DNA from: Ruegeria marina | GTDB lineage: Bacteria; Pseudomonadota; Alphaproteobacteria; Rhodobacterales; Rhodobacteraceae | Direction of reading: 5' to 3' | Assembly: GCF_900101475.1 (NCBI RefSeq) | Contig: NZ_FMZV01000005.1 | Span: 124,001-188,000 of the forward strand | Length of the DNA: 64,000 bases | Shown: in pieces, positions 9,606-18,601 of the stretch | How the letters are laid out: each line of letters opens with the position of its first letter | Numbering within the stretch: the first letter of the stretch is position 1 | Notes under the pieces: model-generated | The model's database searches: none | What the model was told of the DNA's origin: nothing | The model's input: the letters and a program-made list of their open reading frames with translations, nothing else | Made by a program: the position numbers and the translations under genes

Positions 9606-9634
9606 GCTCTTCCCGGCCTGCGACCGGGAAGAGC
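9606..9634 (-). other. Intergenic hairpin between livK and livH (distal)
   Basis: An 11-bp perfect inverted repeat, GCTCTTCCCGG-7 nt-CCGGGAAGAGC, with no T run. Together with the second hairpin beside livK it could stabilise or attenuate the mRNA, so that the abundant binding protein is made in excess over the permease, as is usual for ABC import operons. Confidence 0.6.
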
Positions 9635-9650
9635 GGGTTGGCGGAAGTCA

Positions 9651-9673
9651 GAGAATTTTCGACGAAAATTCTC
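9651..9673 (-). other. Intergenic hairpin just downstream of livK
   Basis: A 10-bp perfect inverted repeat, GAGAATTTTC-GAC-GAAAATTCTC, 10 bp after the livK stop. There is no T tract, so it looks like an mRNA-stabilising or partial attenuator hairpin rather than a full terminator. Confidence 0.6.
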
Positions 9674-9682
9674 GGCCCCGGA

Positions 9683-11035
9683 TCATGCGCCCGGGTTGCA
9701 CTCGCCCAATGTGGCTTCGTCGCCACCGAACATCGGGTGGTTCGGCGGATACATGACCTGCTCGACAGGGGTAATTTCGACGATTTCCAGCGTGTCGTAT
9801 GCGTTCGTCGGGTTCTGCGCCCCACGCACGACCAGCACGTCCTTGAAGCACTGGTGGTCTTCGGCGCGATAGAGCGTCTTGCCGTTGCCCAGACCGTCGA
9901 ATTCGAAGCCTTCCAGGGCTTCCGCGACGCCGCAGGGGTTGAAGGTTCCGGCGCGCTCGCAGGCGTCGGCATAGAGCAGAACCTGAGCATAGCAGGTCTG
10001 CGCCGAGTTCGACGGCGGCTTGCCGTATTTCTCGCCGAAGGACTTGACGAAGGCCCGGGATCCCTCGTTGTCGAGCTGCCAGTTGTAGTTCATCGAACCC
10101 AGCACGCCCTTGATGTTCTCGCCGGCACCGGCGGCCATCAGCTCCGAGTAGAGCGGCACGACGATCTTGAAGTCCTTGCCGTTGGCGACCTTGTCCAGAA
10201 GGCCGAACTGGATGGCGTTGGTCAGCGAGTTGACCATGTTCCCGCCGTAGTGGTTCAGAACCAGCACGTCTGCGCCCGAGTTCAGGACCGGCGCGATATA
10301 GGACGAGAAGTCAGTCGAGGCCAGCGGGGTCTTGACCGTGTTCACGGTTTCCCAGCCGAGCGCTTCGGTGGAGGCGACGATCGACTCTTCCTGGGTCCAG
10401 CCCCAGTTGTAGTCGGCAGTCAGGTGATAGGCGCGACGATCGTTGCCCATCTCCTTGGCCAGCACCGGCGCCAGAGCGGCACCCGACATGTAGGCATTGA
10501 AGAAGTGACGGAAACCATTGGCCTTGCGGTCCTTGCCGGTGGTGTCATTGGCATGGGTCAGACCGGCCATGAAGATCACGCCGGCATCCTGGCACAGGCC
10601 CTGCACGGCCACGGCCACGCCCGAGGACGAGCCGCCGTTGATCATGATGGCACCGTCCTTTTCGATCATCGACTTTGCCGATGCGCGGGCGGCGTCCGAC
10701 TTGGTCTGGGTGTCACCGGTCACGAAGGTGACCTTCTTGCCCAGGATGCCGTTGCCCTTGAGCGCCTTCGAGGTGAAGGTGTTCAGGCAGCCGCCGTCAC
10801 CTTCGCCGTTCAGATGCTCGACAGCCAGCTGCTGTGCCAACAATTCGTCATTGCCTTCGTCGGCATATGGTCCGGTCTGGGGTACGTTGAAGCCCAGGGT
10901 CACCGTGCCGCCGGTGGGTTCATTGGTGTAGGCGGCGGCCGACGAAGCGGTAAAGATCGTCGGCAAGGCGACGCCTGCGCCGGCTACGGCACCGGTCCGC
11001 AACAGGCCACGGCGCGTAAGTTCGTTATTCGACAT
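9683..11035 (-). CDS. livK: Periplasmic binding protein of the branched-chain amino-acid-type ABC transporter
   Basis: A 450-residue substrate-binding protein. The N-terminus (MSNNELTRRGLLRTGAVAGA, hydrophobic stretch, AxA site near residue 35) looks like a twin-arginine or Sec signal peptide. The mature part begins with the family pattern TLGFNVPQTGPYADEGNDEL (type 1 periplasmic fold). It is longer than typical LivK (about 370), as in urea/amide-type members. I chose the ATG at 11035, preceded by GGGAGGAAAG; the upstream in-frame extension lacks signal-peptide character. First gene of livKHMGF, divergent from the ScfR-like regulator across 227 bp. Confidence 0.9.
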   Translation of the reverse strand: MSNNELTRRGLLRTGAVAGAGVALPTIFTASSAAAYTNEPTGGTVTLGFNVPQTGPYADEGNDELLAQQLAVEHLNGEGDGGCLNTFTSKALKGNGILGKKVTFVTGDTQTKSDAARASAKSMIEKDGAIMINGGSSSGVAVAVQGLCQDAGVIFMAGLTHANDTTGKDRKANGFRHFFNAYMSGAALAPVLAKEMGNDRRAYHLTADYNWGWTQEESIVASTEALGWETVNTVKTPLASTDFSSYIAPVLNSGADVLVLNHYGGNMVNSLTNAIQFGLLDKVANGKDFKIVVPLYSELMAAGAGENIKGVLGSMNYNWQLDNEGSRAFVKSFGEKYGKPPSNSAQTCYAQVLLYADACERAGTFNPCGVAEALEGFEFDGLGNGKTLYRAEDHQCFKDVLVVRGAQNPTNAYDTLEIVEITPVEQVMYPPNHPMFGGDEATLGECNPGA

Positions 11036-11262
11036 GCTTTCCTCCCAAGATAGGTTGCGCGATCGACTCCTCTTCCGATCGGCGCAGGCACATTTGTGCA
11101 AATTAACTATGCAGGCAGTTTCGAAAATTTCGCAATAACCCCTTTATATGGAAGGAAAATTCTGTAAACATATCAACATGGATTCAATGGGGGTCGTAAA
11201 TACTGTTATGTCGCAGCGCAGAAACCTGTTGATTTCAATTCATATTCCCTGGGGGTGATGCC

Positions 11263-12561
11263 TTGGCACGGGACACATTGACCGGTAGCCGGATCCGCGA
11301 ACGCCGGCAGGTAGTGGGACTCAGGCAGGCCGATCTGGCCCGCAAGGTCGGCATTTCGGCCTCGTATCTCAACCTGATCGAACACAACAGGCGCAGAATC
11401 GGTGGCAAGCTTCTGGTCGATATCGCGTCTGAGCTGGCGGTGGAGCCCTCGGTCCTGTCAGAAGGGGCCGAGGCCGCCCTGATCTCCGCATTGCGGGAGG
11501 CGGCCGCCGGGGACAGCAAGGTCGCCGCGGAAACCGATCGCGCCGACGAACTGGCGGGGCGTTTTCCCGGATGGGCGGAGCTGCTTGCGCGGCTCTTTCG
11601 CCGGATGGTCTCGCTTGAGCGGACGGTCGAAACCCTGTCTGACCGGCTTACTCACGATCCAAACCTCGCCGCGTCCCTGCACGAGGTACTCTCTACCGCA
11701 GCAGCCATCCGGTCGACCGCGGCGATCCTGGCGGAACCGGGTGAACTGGAGGCGGAATGGCGCGACCGGTTCCATCGCAACCTTCATCAGGATGCCGAAC
11801 GGCTTGCCGAAAGCTCGAAGGCGCTGGTCTCCTATCTTGATGACACAGGGGCGGGTGAGGACCGCACAGGGGTGCCAGTCGAGCAGGTCGAGGCATTTGT
11901 GACCGCGCACGGACATCATTTCCCGGAACTGGAGCGGGGCCTTGCGGTCACGGAGGTTTCGTTGTCGGAGTTGCGCTCGGGCGCGGCGCGCGAAATAGCG
12001 CTGCGGATGCTCGACATCTACGCAGCGGATGCAAAGGCGATGCCGCTCAACGGTTTTGTCGAGGCACTGAAACGGCTGGGCATGGACCCGATCGCGCTTG
12101 CGCGGGAGTTCGATGTCGATCTGGCCTCGGTGTTCCGCAGGCTGGCCAGCCTGCCCGAGGGTGTTCTGCCCTACGAGGTGGGCCTGGTCGTCTGCGACGC
12201 CTCCGGCAGTATCCTCTTTCGCAAGGCCGTTGCAGGGTTCGCATTGCCGAGGCATGGGGAATCCTGCCCCCTCTGGCCGTTGTTTTCCGCCCTGAGCCGT
12301 CCTTTGGTCCCGATCCGGCGCCGGGTCTGGCAATTGGGGCGAAACGCAACCGAATTCGACTGTCTCGCCGTGGCATGGCCGCACGAGATGGCGGACTTCG
12401 ATCGCGATCCCGTCTACCGTTCGATCATGCTTATCCTGCCGGTTGCGGTGTCCGAGAAAGAAGATCGTGCGGCTTTTCCCGTCGGTGCGTCCTGTCGTGT
12501 TTGTCCAAGCAGGGACTGCAACGCACGCCGCGAACCGTCGGTTCTTTCCGAAGGGTTTTGA
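11263..12561 (+). CDS. XRE-family regulator with ScfR-type C-terminal domain (DUF2083)
   Basis: A 432-residue protein. Residues 5-65 form a Cro/CI-type helix-turn-helix (LRQADLARKVGISASYLNLI). The C-terminal part ends in a Cys cluster, CRVCPSRDC, typical of short-chain fatty acyl-CoA regulators (ScfR/RamB relatives) that switch acetate and propionate metabolism. The start is a TTG preceded by GGGGGTG; the nearby ATG is out of frame. Divergent from the liv operon, it may control it or itself. No zinc-protease HExxH motif was seen in the middle domain. Confidence 0.85.
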   Translation: MARDTLTGSRIRERRQVVGLRQADLARKVGISASYLNLIEHNRRRIGGKLLVDIASELAVEPSVLSEGAEAALISALREAAAGDSKVAAETDRADELAGRFPGWAELLARLFRRMVSLERTVETLSDRLTHDPNLAASLHEVLSTAAAIRSTAAILAEPGELEAEWRDRFHRNLHQDAERLAESSKALVSYLDDTGAGEDRTGVPVEQVEAFVTAHGHHFPELERGLAVTEVSLSELRSGAAREIALRMLDIYAADAKAMPLNGFVEALKRLGMDPIALAREFDVDLASVFRRLASLPEGVLPYEVGLVVCDASGSILFRKAVAGFALPRHGESCPLWPLFSALSRPLVPIRRRVWQLGRNATEFDCLAVAWPHEMADFDRDPVYRSIMLILPVAVSEKEDRAAFPVGASCRVCPSRDCNARREPSVLSEGF

Positions 12562-12603
12562 CAGTAAAGCAACCGGGAGGCTAATCTGACTTGAGGAAAG
12601 CGA

Positions 12604-12629
12604 GCGGGTGCAAGCCCGCCGGCCTTTTT
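12604..12629 (+). terminator. Terminator-like hairpin after the ScfR-like gene
   Basis: GCGGG-6 nt-CCCGC followed five bases later by TTTTT, between the XRE regulator (stop at 12561) and the receiver gene. The stem is short, so termination may be partial. Confidence 0.5.
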
Positions 12630-12648
12630 GGGGGAGGAAGGGGCCAGG

Positions 12649-13029
12649 ATGAGCCGACGGGTTCTGCTGATCGAGGACGAACCGAATATCGCCGAGGCGA
12701 TCCGGTTTCTTCTAACGCGCGAAGGCTGGCAGGTGGAGACACATGCAGATGGGGCGGACGCGGTGGAAAGGATCGCTTCCGCCGCAGTCGATTTGGTCAT
12801 TCTTGATGTCATGCTGCCGGGCAAGAGCGGCATGGATATTCTCCGGGAACTGAGAGATCGGGAAGATACCCAGACCCTGCCGGTCCTGATGCTGACGGCA
12901 AGGGGCCAATCCCGTGACCGCGACATGGCGGAAAAGGCCGGGGTCAGTCGGTTCATGACCAAACCCTTTTCGAATATCGAGGTGTTGACGGCCGTGCGCG
13001 ATCTGTACGCCCAGGCCTCGCAGACATGA
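12649..13029 (+). CDS. Single-domain response regulator (CheY-like receiver)
   Basis: A 126-residue stand-alone receiver. The acidic pair is in IEDEPN, the phospho-acceptor Asp is in LVILDVMLPGKSG (about residue 51), Thr is in MLTARGQ and Lys in MTKPFSN, so all switch residues are present. There is no output domain. The ATG at 12649 follows GGGGGAGGAAGG. It overlaps the next gene by 4 bp and sits upstream of the symporter-type histidine kinase, its probable phosphodonor. Confidence 0.9.
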   Translation: MSRRVLLIEDEPNIAEAIRFLLTREGWQVETHADGADAVERIASAAVDLVILDVMLPGKSGMDILRELRDREDTQTLPVLMLTARGQSRDRDMAEKAGVSRFMTKPFSNIEVLTAVRDLYAQASQT

Positions 13030-13328
13030 CGGGCGGGCGCGAACGCGATCCAGCCCAGATGCAGCCGCCGCCCGTGTTCCTGGAACGGCAGAGCTATCGT
13101 CGCCGGCGTCTGATGGATGCGGCGCGCCTGTTGCCGATCCTCGGGGCAGCATTGTTCGCGGTTCCCCTTTTGTGGCCGAATGCAGGCGAAGGGGGCGTCC
13201 GGATGTCGGTGGCGATCACCTATGTGTTCGGAGTCTGGGCGGCGCTGATCCTGATCAGTGCAGGTTTTGGTATTGCGGCTCGTATGGTGCAGCCGGGCGA
13301 TCAAGCAGAGGCGGAGCGCAAGCCATGA
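13026..13328 (+). CDS. Small membrane protein, function unknown
   Basis: A 100-residue protein with two predicted membrane segments (about residues 33-50 and 62-84) and a basic N-terminal stretch (RQSYRRRRLMDAAR). It is translationally coupled at both ends, overlapping the receiver gene and the histidine kinase by 4 bp each, which suggests a subunit or assembly role for the kinase. Its position and size recall the small membrane proteins that accompany solute-symporter genes (DUF485-like), but I do not recognise that family's motifs here. Confidence 0.75.
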   Translation: MTGGRERDPAQMQPPPVFLERQSYRRRRLMDAARLLPILGAALFAVPLLWPNAGEGGVRMSVAITYVFGVWAALILISAGFGIAARMVQPGDQAEAERKP

Positions 13329-16003
13329 CCTCGCTCAATGTCCTGGTTGCGGTCTGCCTGTGCTATGTGGTTCTGCTGTTCGGGGTCGCATTTGCGGCTG
13401 ACCGCTGGGCCTCGACCAGCCGTTCGACGTGGTTGCGCTCGCCACTTGTCTACACGCTTTCCTTGTCGATCTATTGCACTGCGTGGACCTTCTACGGTGC
13501 GGTGGGTTATGCGGCACGGTCCGGGCTTGAATTCGTGACCATCTACCTCGGTCCGACCCTTGTCATGATAGGATGGTGGTGGGGTCTGAGAAAACTTGTC
13601 CGGGTGGGCCGGTCACAGCGGGTGACCTCGGTTGCCGACCTGATTTCCTCGCGCTATGGCAAGTCCAACACGCTGGCGGTTTGCGTTACCATTCTCGCGG
13701 TGATTGGGGTGACGCCCTATATTTCGCTGCAACTTCAGTCGATTACCCTGAGCTTCAACATCTTTGCCGAAGCGGACCCGGGCGAAAGCTATGTGGAGCA
13801 GTCGAGCGCTTTCTGGGTTGCCGCGGGCCTTGCTGTCTTTGCAATCCTGTTCGGGACGCGCAACCTTGACACCAATGAACGCCACCACGGGGTCGTTATT
13901 GCTATCGCCATCGAAGCCGTGGTCAAGCTGATAGCCCTGCTGGCGGTTGGAATCTTCGTTGTCTGGGGGATCGCCGGCGGCGCCGTCGACACGCTGGCGC
14001 GCATAGACGCTTCGGCGATCGGGCAATGGCAGGTGAACCACGGTCGATGGGCGACGATCACTTTCCTTGCCGCTGCCGCGTTTTTGTGCCTGCCGCGCAT
14101 GTTCCAGGTTATGGTCGTCGAGAACGATGACGAACGTCACCTGCGCACGGCGGCCTGGGCCTTTCCGCTTTATCTTTTTCTGATGAGCCTCTTTGTCGTG
14201 CCGATCGCGGTTGTCGGCTTGGAAATCCTGCCGGAAGGCTCGAACCCTGACCTGTTTGTTCTGACCATCCCGCTGGGGCAGGGGCAGGAGATGTTGGCCA
14301 TGCTGTCCTTTCTGGGCGGCTTCTCATCGGCCACGTCGATGGTGATCGTCGCGGCCATGGCGCTGTCGACCATGGTATCGAACCATATCGTCATGCCGAT
14401 CTGGCTAAGCGCCAAGGGAGGCGGCGCTTCGGTTTCCGGCGATGTCAGATCCGTCGTTATGTATGCACGTCGCGTGTCCATCGCCGTGGTCCTGGGTCTG
14501 GGATATTTCTATTACCGCATGTCTGGCGGCGGCGCGGCGCTTGCCTCCATCGGTCTGATCGCGTTTGCCGGGATCGCACAGATCCTGCCTGCCATGGTCG
14601 GCGGGCTGTTCTGGCGCGGTGCCACGCGTACCGGCGCTCTTGTCGGTCTGACGGTCGGGTTCGTCCTTTGGCTGTTCACGCTGCTTCTGCCCGGCATGGG
14701 GCCGGAGGTTCTCGCGCCTTCGGTACTCGAACAGGGGCTGTTCGGCCTGTCCTGGCTGAGACCGCAGGCATTGTTCGGGATCGAAGGGCTCGACCCGATG
14801 GTCCATTCGGTCATGTGGTCGATGTCATTGAACGCCGCAGCTTTCTGCATCGTCTCCTTGCTGAGCTTTCCCAGCCCGCTCGAACGTTTGCAGGGGGCGC
14901 AGTTCGTGAACGTCTTCGAGCATTCCGCCGGACCGCGCGGCTGGACGGGGTCCGTGGCGCAGAGCGAGGACCTGATGATCATGTCGCAGCGTATCATGGG
15001 AGCGCGGGAAGCTCAGGAGTTTTTTCAGGCCGAGGCCGCTGCGCAGGGGAGCCGCGCCTTTCTGCCCGAACCGACCCCGGTCTTTCTGGAACGGCTCGAA
15101 CGGGAGCTTGCGGGATCTGTCGGTGCCGCAACGGCGCATGCCATGATCGGGCAGATCGTGGGCGGGTCTTCCGTCTCGGTCGAGGACCTGCTTGCGGTCG
15201 CCGACGAGTCCGCGCAGTTGCTGGAGTATTCAAGCCGCCTGGAGGCGAAGTCGGCGGAACTGGGCCGGACCGCGCGCAAGCTCAGGGATGCGAATGAGAA
15301 ACTGACCCAGATTTCGCTGCAAAAGGACGCGTTTCTCAGCCAGATCAGCCATGAGTTGCGCACCCCGATGACGTCGATCCGGGCGTTTTCCGAGATTTTG
15401 CGCGATACCGACGGTCTGGAGCGGGTAGACATCACCCGGTACGCTGCAATTATTCACGACGAGGCACTGCGCCTGACGCGGCTTCTGGATGATCTGCTCG
15501 ACCTCAGCGTGCTGGAGAATGGACAGGTGACGCTGAACCTGGGACAGGGAATGCTGGCGGACATACTGGACAGGGCGGCGTCGACCGTTCTGACCGGCAC
15601 GCCAAAGCCGCTGCGCATACGTCGCAACAGCGGGTCAGAACAGGTCGTGCTGCAAACGGATCTGGACAGGCTAACCCAGGTGTTCATAAATCTTATCTCC
15701 AATGCGCAGAAGTACTGCGACGCTGCGGATCCGACCTTGACCGTTTCCGTGCATGACGTCGGTGGGCGGGTGGTCGTCGACCTGCTGGACAACGGCAGCG
15801 GAGTTCCGGCGGATGCGCAGAAAATGATCTTTGAGAAGTTTGCGCGGGTCGGTGCCGATAAGGCTGGCGGCGCGGGTTTGGGGTTGGCGATCTGCCGTGA
15901 AATCATGCAGCGCCTGGGCGGTGATATCACTTATCTGCCGGGACAGGGGGGCGGGGCATTCCGGGTCAGTTTGCCTTTGGGACTGGAAATTGCCGCGCAG
16001 TAG
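13325..16003 (+). CDS. Sensor histidine kinase with N-terminal sodium:solute symporter domain
   Basis: An 892-residue protein. Residues 1 to about 500 form a 12-13 helix SSS/PutP-type domain with conserved segments such as LSIYCTAWTFYGAVGYAARS and RSQRVTSVADLISSRYGKS. A linker with coiled-coil character follows (LEAKSAELGRTARKL). Then come the HisKA phospho-acceptor FLSQISHELRTPMTS (about residue 675) and an ATPase domain with N, G1 (DNGSGVP) and G2 (GGAGLGLAI) boxes. The architecture is that of CbrA/CrbS kinases, which couple transport or sensing of a small solute to phosphorylation. I chose the ATG at 13325, which overlaps the preceding gene. The likely partner is the stand-alone receiver two genes upstream. 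Confidence 0.9.
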   Translation: MTSLNVLVAVCLCYVVLLFGVAFAADRWASTSRSTWLRSPLVYTLSLSIYCTAWTFYGAVGYAARSGLEFVTIYLGPTLVMIGWWWGLRKLVRVGRSQRVTSVADLISSRYGKSNTLAVCVTILAVIGVTPYISLQLQSITLSFNIFAEADPGESYVEQSSAFWVAAGLAVFAILFGTRNLDTNERHHGVVIAIAIEAVVKLIALLAVGIFVVWGIAGGAVDTLARIDASAIGQWQVNHGRWATITFLAAAAFLCLPRMFQVMVVENDDERHLRTAAWAFPLYLFLMSLFVVPIAVVGLEILPEGSNPDLFVLTIPLGQGQEMLAMLSFLGGFSSATSMVIVAAMALSTMVSNHIVMPIWLSAKGGGASVSGDVRSVVMYARRVSIAVVLGLGYFYYRMSGGGAALASIGLIAFAGIAQILPAMVGGLFWRGATRTGALVGLTVGFVLWLFTLLLPGMGPEVLAPSVLEQGLFGLSWLRPQALFGIEGLDPMVHSVMWSMSLNAAAFCIVSLLSFPSPLERLQGAQFVNVFEHSAGPRGWTGSVAQSEDLMIMSQRIMGAREAQEFFQAEAAAQGSRAFLPEPTPVFLERLERELAGSVGAATAHAMIGQIVGGSSVSVEDLLAVADESAQLLEYSSRLEAKSAELGRTARKLRDANEKLTQISLQKDAFLSQISHELRTPMTSIRAFSEILRDTDGLERVDITRYAAIIHDEALRLTRLLDDLLDLSVLENGQVTLNLGQGMLADILDRAASTVLTGTPKPLRIRRNSGSEQVVLQTDLDRLTQVFINLISNAQKYCDAADPTLTVSVHDVGGRVVVDLLDNGSGVPADAQKMIFEKFARVGADKAGGAGLGLAICREIMQRLGGDITYLPGQGGGAFRVSLPLGLEIAAQ

Positions 16004-16081
16004 TGCGGCATAAACAGCTTGGTAACCCTTTAGGGGATAGACCTGATCCGGAGCAAGAAGGCGATTTGAACATATCGGGCG

Positions 16082-17248
16082 ATGGTGACGCAATCGGACA
16101 CACGATCGACGTTGGAGCGAAAGCTGGCGCTGTCCCGCGATGAACGGCAGGGCGACACGCGTTCGGTCCTGCGTGCGCTGCGACTGGCCCTCGCGCGTGC
16201 GGCGGATGATGCTGTCGGTCTGGCGATGTCCGTCATCGGAGCCACCCAAGCCAGGCGCGAACTTGACGAACTCGGGCGCGCGGTGCCCGAAGGCCGGCTT
16301 TACCTGCTGCTTTCCGGGCCGGGGGACGGGTTGGGGGCCATCTGTCTGGATCGGTCGTGCGTCACGGCAATGGTGCAGCAACAGACCTTGGGGCAGGTCA
16401 TCGGGCAGGTCGGGCCGGAACGTGCGTTCACCAGCACGGATGCTGCCATGGCCGCGCCGATTGTCGACGTTCTGATGCCGCGCGCTGCGGAACTTGCCGA
16501 ACTGGCCGCCGATCGGATCTGCCTGTCGGGTTACGCCTATTGCTCGTGGGCCGAAAATCGGCGCGCGGTGCTGTTGCTGCTGGAAGACGACACTTACCGG
16601 GTGTTCGATCTGACCGTCGAGATTGCAGGCGGCAAGGCTCAGGGGCAGATTACACTGGTCCTGCCTGACAGGCCAGAAGCGGTCGAGGAAGTGGACGGAG
16701 GCCAAAGTAGCGCCGGGCCGCGCATGGAAGATACGTTTGGCGTTGTGCGCGCCGAACTCAATGCGGTCATTTCGCGTATCCGCCTGCCGCTTTCGAGTTT
16801 TGCCGGAATGCAGCCCGGCGATCTACTTCCGCTTGAGACGCCGAAATTCGACAAGACCGAGATGCTGACGATCGAAGGCCGTTCGGTCGCCTATGCCCGG
16901 TTGGGTCAGTGCCGCGGGATGCGGGCAGTGCGGCTCAACGAAAAACCACCGGGGCCGCAGAGCCTTTCAAATGGTCCGAACGATTTCACGATCCATACTT
17001 CGTCGCCGCAAAGGACGATGCAGGACCTGCCTGATCCTGATGTGATCGAACATGCCGCCAAACCCGAGAGGTCGCGGACCGTCCATCCCGACGACTACGA
17101 GGATATCGACACGGATACAGAGGATGGCTTTGCGGATCTGGCTGAATATGACATCCCGCTGCCGACGCTCAACCCGGAACAGGCTGCGGCGGAAATCACT
17201 GAACTGGCGGGTCTGGATGATGCCGACGATCTGGCGGATCCGCGTTAG
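16082..17248 (+). CDS. FliM/FliN-family (SpoA domain) protein
   Basis: A 388-residue protein. The N-terminal two thirds have no clear motif apart from a FliM-like middle. The segment at about residues 215-300 (VRAELNAVISRIRLPLSSF, QPGDLLPL, VAYARLGQCRGMRAVRL) matches a C-terminal SpoA/FliN domain of the flagellar switch. The last 60 residues are acidic and low complexity. It follows the symporter kinase by 79 bp. No flagellar genes are in view, so it could be a divergent switch component or a FliM-like receiver target of the CheY-type protein nearby. Confidence 0.72.
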   Translation: MVTQSDTRSTLERKLALSRDERQGDTRSVLRALRLALARAADDAVGLAMSVIGATQARRELDELGRAVPEGRLYLLLSGPGDGLGAICLDRSCVTAMVQQQTLGQVIGQVGPERAFTSTDAAMAAPIVDVLMPRAAELAELAADRICLSGYAYCSWAENRRAVLLLLEDDTYRVFDLTVEIAGGKAQGQITLVLPDRPEAVEEVDGGQSSAGPRMEDTFGVVRAELNAVISRIRLPLSSFAGMQPGDLLPLETPKFDKTEMLTIEGRSVAYARLGQCRGMRAVRLNEKPPGPQSLSNGPNDFTIHTSSPQRTMQDLPDPDVIEHAAKPERSRTVHPDDYEDIDTDTEDGFADLAEYDIPLPTLNPEQAAAEITELAGLDDADDLADPR

Positions 17249-17260
17249 CCGACGCCGGGA

Positions 17261-17692
17261 TCAGACCGCCCTGGTGCAGAGTTCCTCGAGCCGCGGGCGC
17301 AAGGCGTCCAGCGCATAGCCGGCGGCCGCCGTCTTGCTCAGAATCTCGTCCGCCGTCATCGACGGGCATTGCCCCAGGGCCCAGATCACGGAACTGCGCG
17401 TTCCCGAGGCGCAATAGGCCAGAACCGGTCCGCTGTCGCATGTGGCCAGAGACATCTGACGCGCGATATTCTCTGGCGTCATCGTCTGATGGGTCAGTTC
17501 AAGCGTTTCGAACTCAAGGCCCGCTGCCCGCGCAGCGGCGCCGATTGCCGCGGCCTGATGACTCGGAGGAACTTCGGCATCCGGCCGGTTGCAGATGATC
17601 CGGGTGAATCCGGCCTCGGCAATGGCGGGGATGTCCTCGACCGAGATCTGCGGCGAGACGGCATAGCGGGGTGTGATGGGGCGAATATCCAT
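17261..17692 (-). CDS. TIGR01244-family phosphatase/sulfurtransferase-like protein (Blh N-domain type)
   Basis: A 143-residue protein of the DSP-like fold. The active-site loop is AYCASGTRSSVIW (Cys near residue 93, followed by the CxxGxR pattern). In other bacteria this domain is fused to, or sits beside, persulfide dioxygenases (Blh) in sulfide-detoxifying operons. Here it is a separate gene 9 bp downstream of the YeeE pair and the ETHE1-like gene on the same strand. It is convergent with the FliM-like gene, 12 bp away. Its sulfur substrate is not established. Confidence 0.85.
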   Translation of the reverse strand: MDIRPITPRYAVSPQISVEDIPAIAEAGFTRIICNRPDAEVPPSHQAAAIGAAARAAGLEFETLELTHQTMTPENIARQMSLATCDSGPVLAYCASGTRSSVIWALGQCPSMTADEILSKTAAAGYALDALRPRLEELCTRAV

Positions 17693-17701
17693 ATCTGCTC
17701 C

Positions 17702-18133
17702 TTATGCCGTCGCTGCCAGCCTGTCCAGTTGGCTCCCGAGGCGCGGCGCAACATACATGCCTGCAATCATCGCCGCAAAGAAAACGAGACCACCGACGCC
17801 ACCATAGCTGAGCGAGGCCAGTGCCGGACCGGGGCAAAGGCCAGCCAGCCCCCAGCCCATGCCGAACAGGGACGAACCGACGATCAGCCGATGGTCGAGT
17901 TCGGGACGAGGCAGGGCCGGGAAACTGCCGCCGGCAAGCGGTTTGCGCCCTGTGGTCAGACGCCAGGCGAAAAACATCGGAATGATCGCACCGCCCATCA
18001 CAAAGGCCAGCGTCGGATCCCAGTCACCAAAAACGTCCAGCCACCCCTGGACCTTGCGTGTGTCGGTCATCCCCGAAACGAAAAGGCCGGCACCGAACAG
18101 CGCACCGGCGAGCAAGGATAGAAAGAGACGCAT
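17702..18133 (-). CDS. YeeE/YedE-family (DUF6691) membrane protein, half-channel B
   Basis: A 143-residue membrane protein with four hydrophobic segments and the conserved Cys motif GLCPGPAL (about residue 98). It is the C-terminal half equivalent of full-size YeeE/YedE sulfur-compound transporters, and a GMTDTRKVQGWLD start is typical of PmpB-type halves. It shares a base with the stop of the preceding half-gene (start and stop touch at 18133), so the two are made together and probably form one channel for a sulfur species. Confidence 0.88.
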   Translation of the reverse strand: MRLFLSLLAGALFGAGLFVSGMTDTRKVQGWLDVFGDWDPTLAFVMGGAIIPMFFAWRLTTGRKPLAGGSFPALPRPELDHRLIVGSSLFGMGWGLAGLCPGPALASLSYGGVGGLVFFAAMIAGMYVAPRLGSQLDRLAATA

Positions 18134-18561
18134 CAGATCACCTCCAGCACGTGGCGGAACAGGGCCAGCGTCAGGCCGCCGGCAAGAATGTAGAAGACGG
18201 TCGCCACGATGCCACGCAGGGAGAAGCGTGATATCCCGCAGACGCCGTGTCCCGAAGTGCAGCCGTTGGCAATGCGCGAGCCTGTCCCGACAAGAAGGCC
18301 GGCAGCGACAAGCACCCAGACATCCGTGGTCACATGTGTGTCAATCTCGACCGAATACAGCGGCCAAAGAAGCAACGGCGCTGCGACAACGCCAAGGATG
18401 AAAATTGCTCTTTCCGCCCAGTTGGAGCGGCCTGACCCGTCGACGAGACCGCCCAGAATGCCGCTGGCCCCAAGGATCCGGCCATTGCCGAGCAAGAAGA
18501 CAGCTCCGCCGCAGCCAATCAGCAGGCCACCGACGAGGCCCCAAATCCAATCCGTTTCCAT
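18133..18561 (-). CDS. YeeE/YedE-family membrane protein, half-channel A
   Basis: A 142-residue membrane protein starting METDWIWGLVGGLLIGCGGA, with the conserved Cys motif NGCTSGHGVCGISR (about residue 105). It is the N-terminal half of a split YeeE/YedE transporter (PmpA-type). It sits between the persulfide dioxygenase gene upstream and half B downstream on the same strand. The ATG at 18561 is preferred; the open frame continues upstream into the end of the dioxygenase gene. Confidence 0.88.
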   Translation of the reverse strand: METDWIWGLVGGLLIGCGGAVFLLGNGRILGASGILGGLVDGSGRSNWAERAIFILGVVAAPLLLWPLYSVEIDTHVTTDVWVLVAAGLLVGTGSRIANGCTSGHGVCGISRFSLRGIVATVFYILAGGLTLALFRHVLEVI

Positions 18562-18601
18562 TTTGTCCTGTTGTTCTGTTCGCGCTTTTGACTGTTGCCG
18601 G

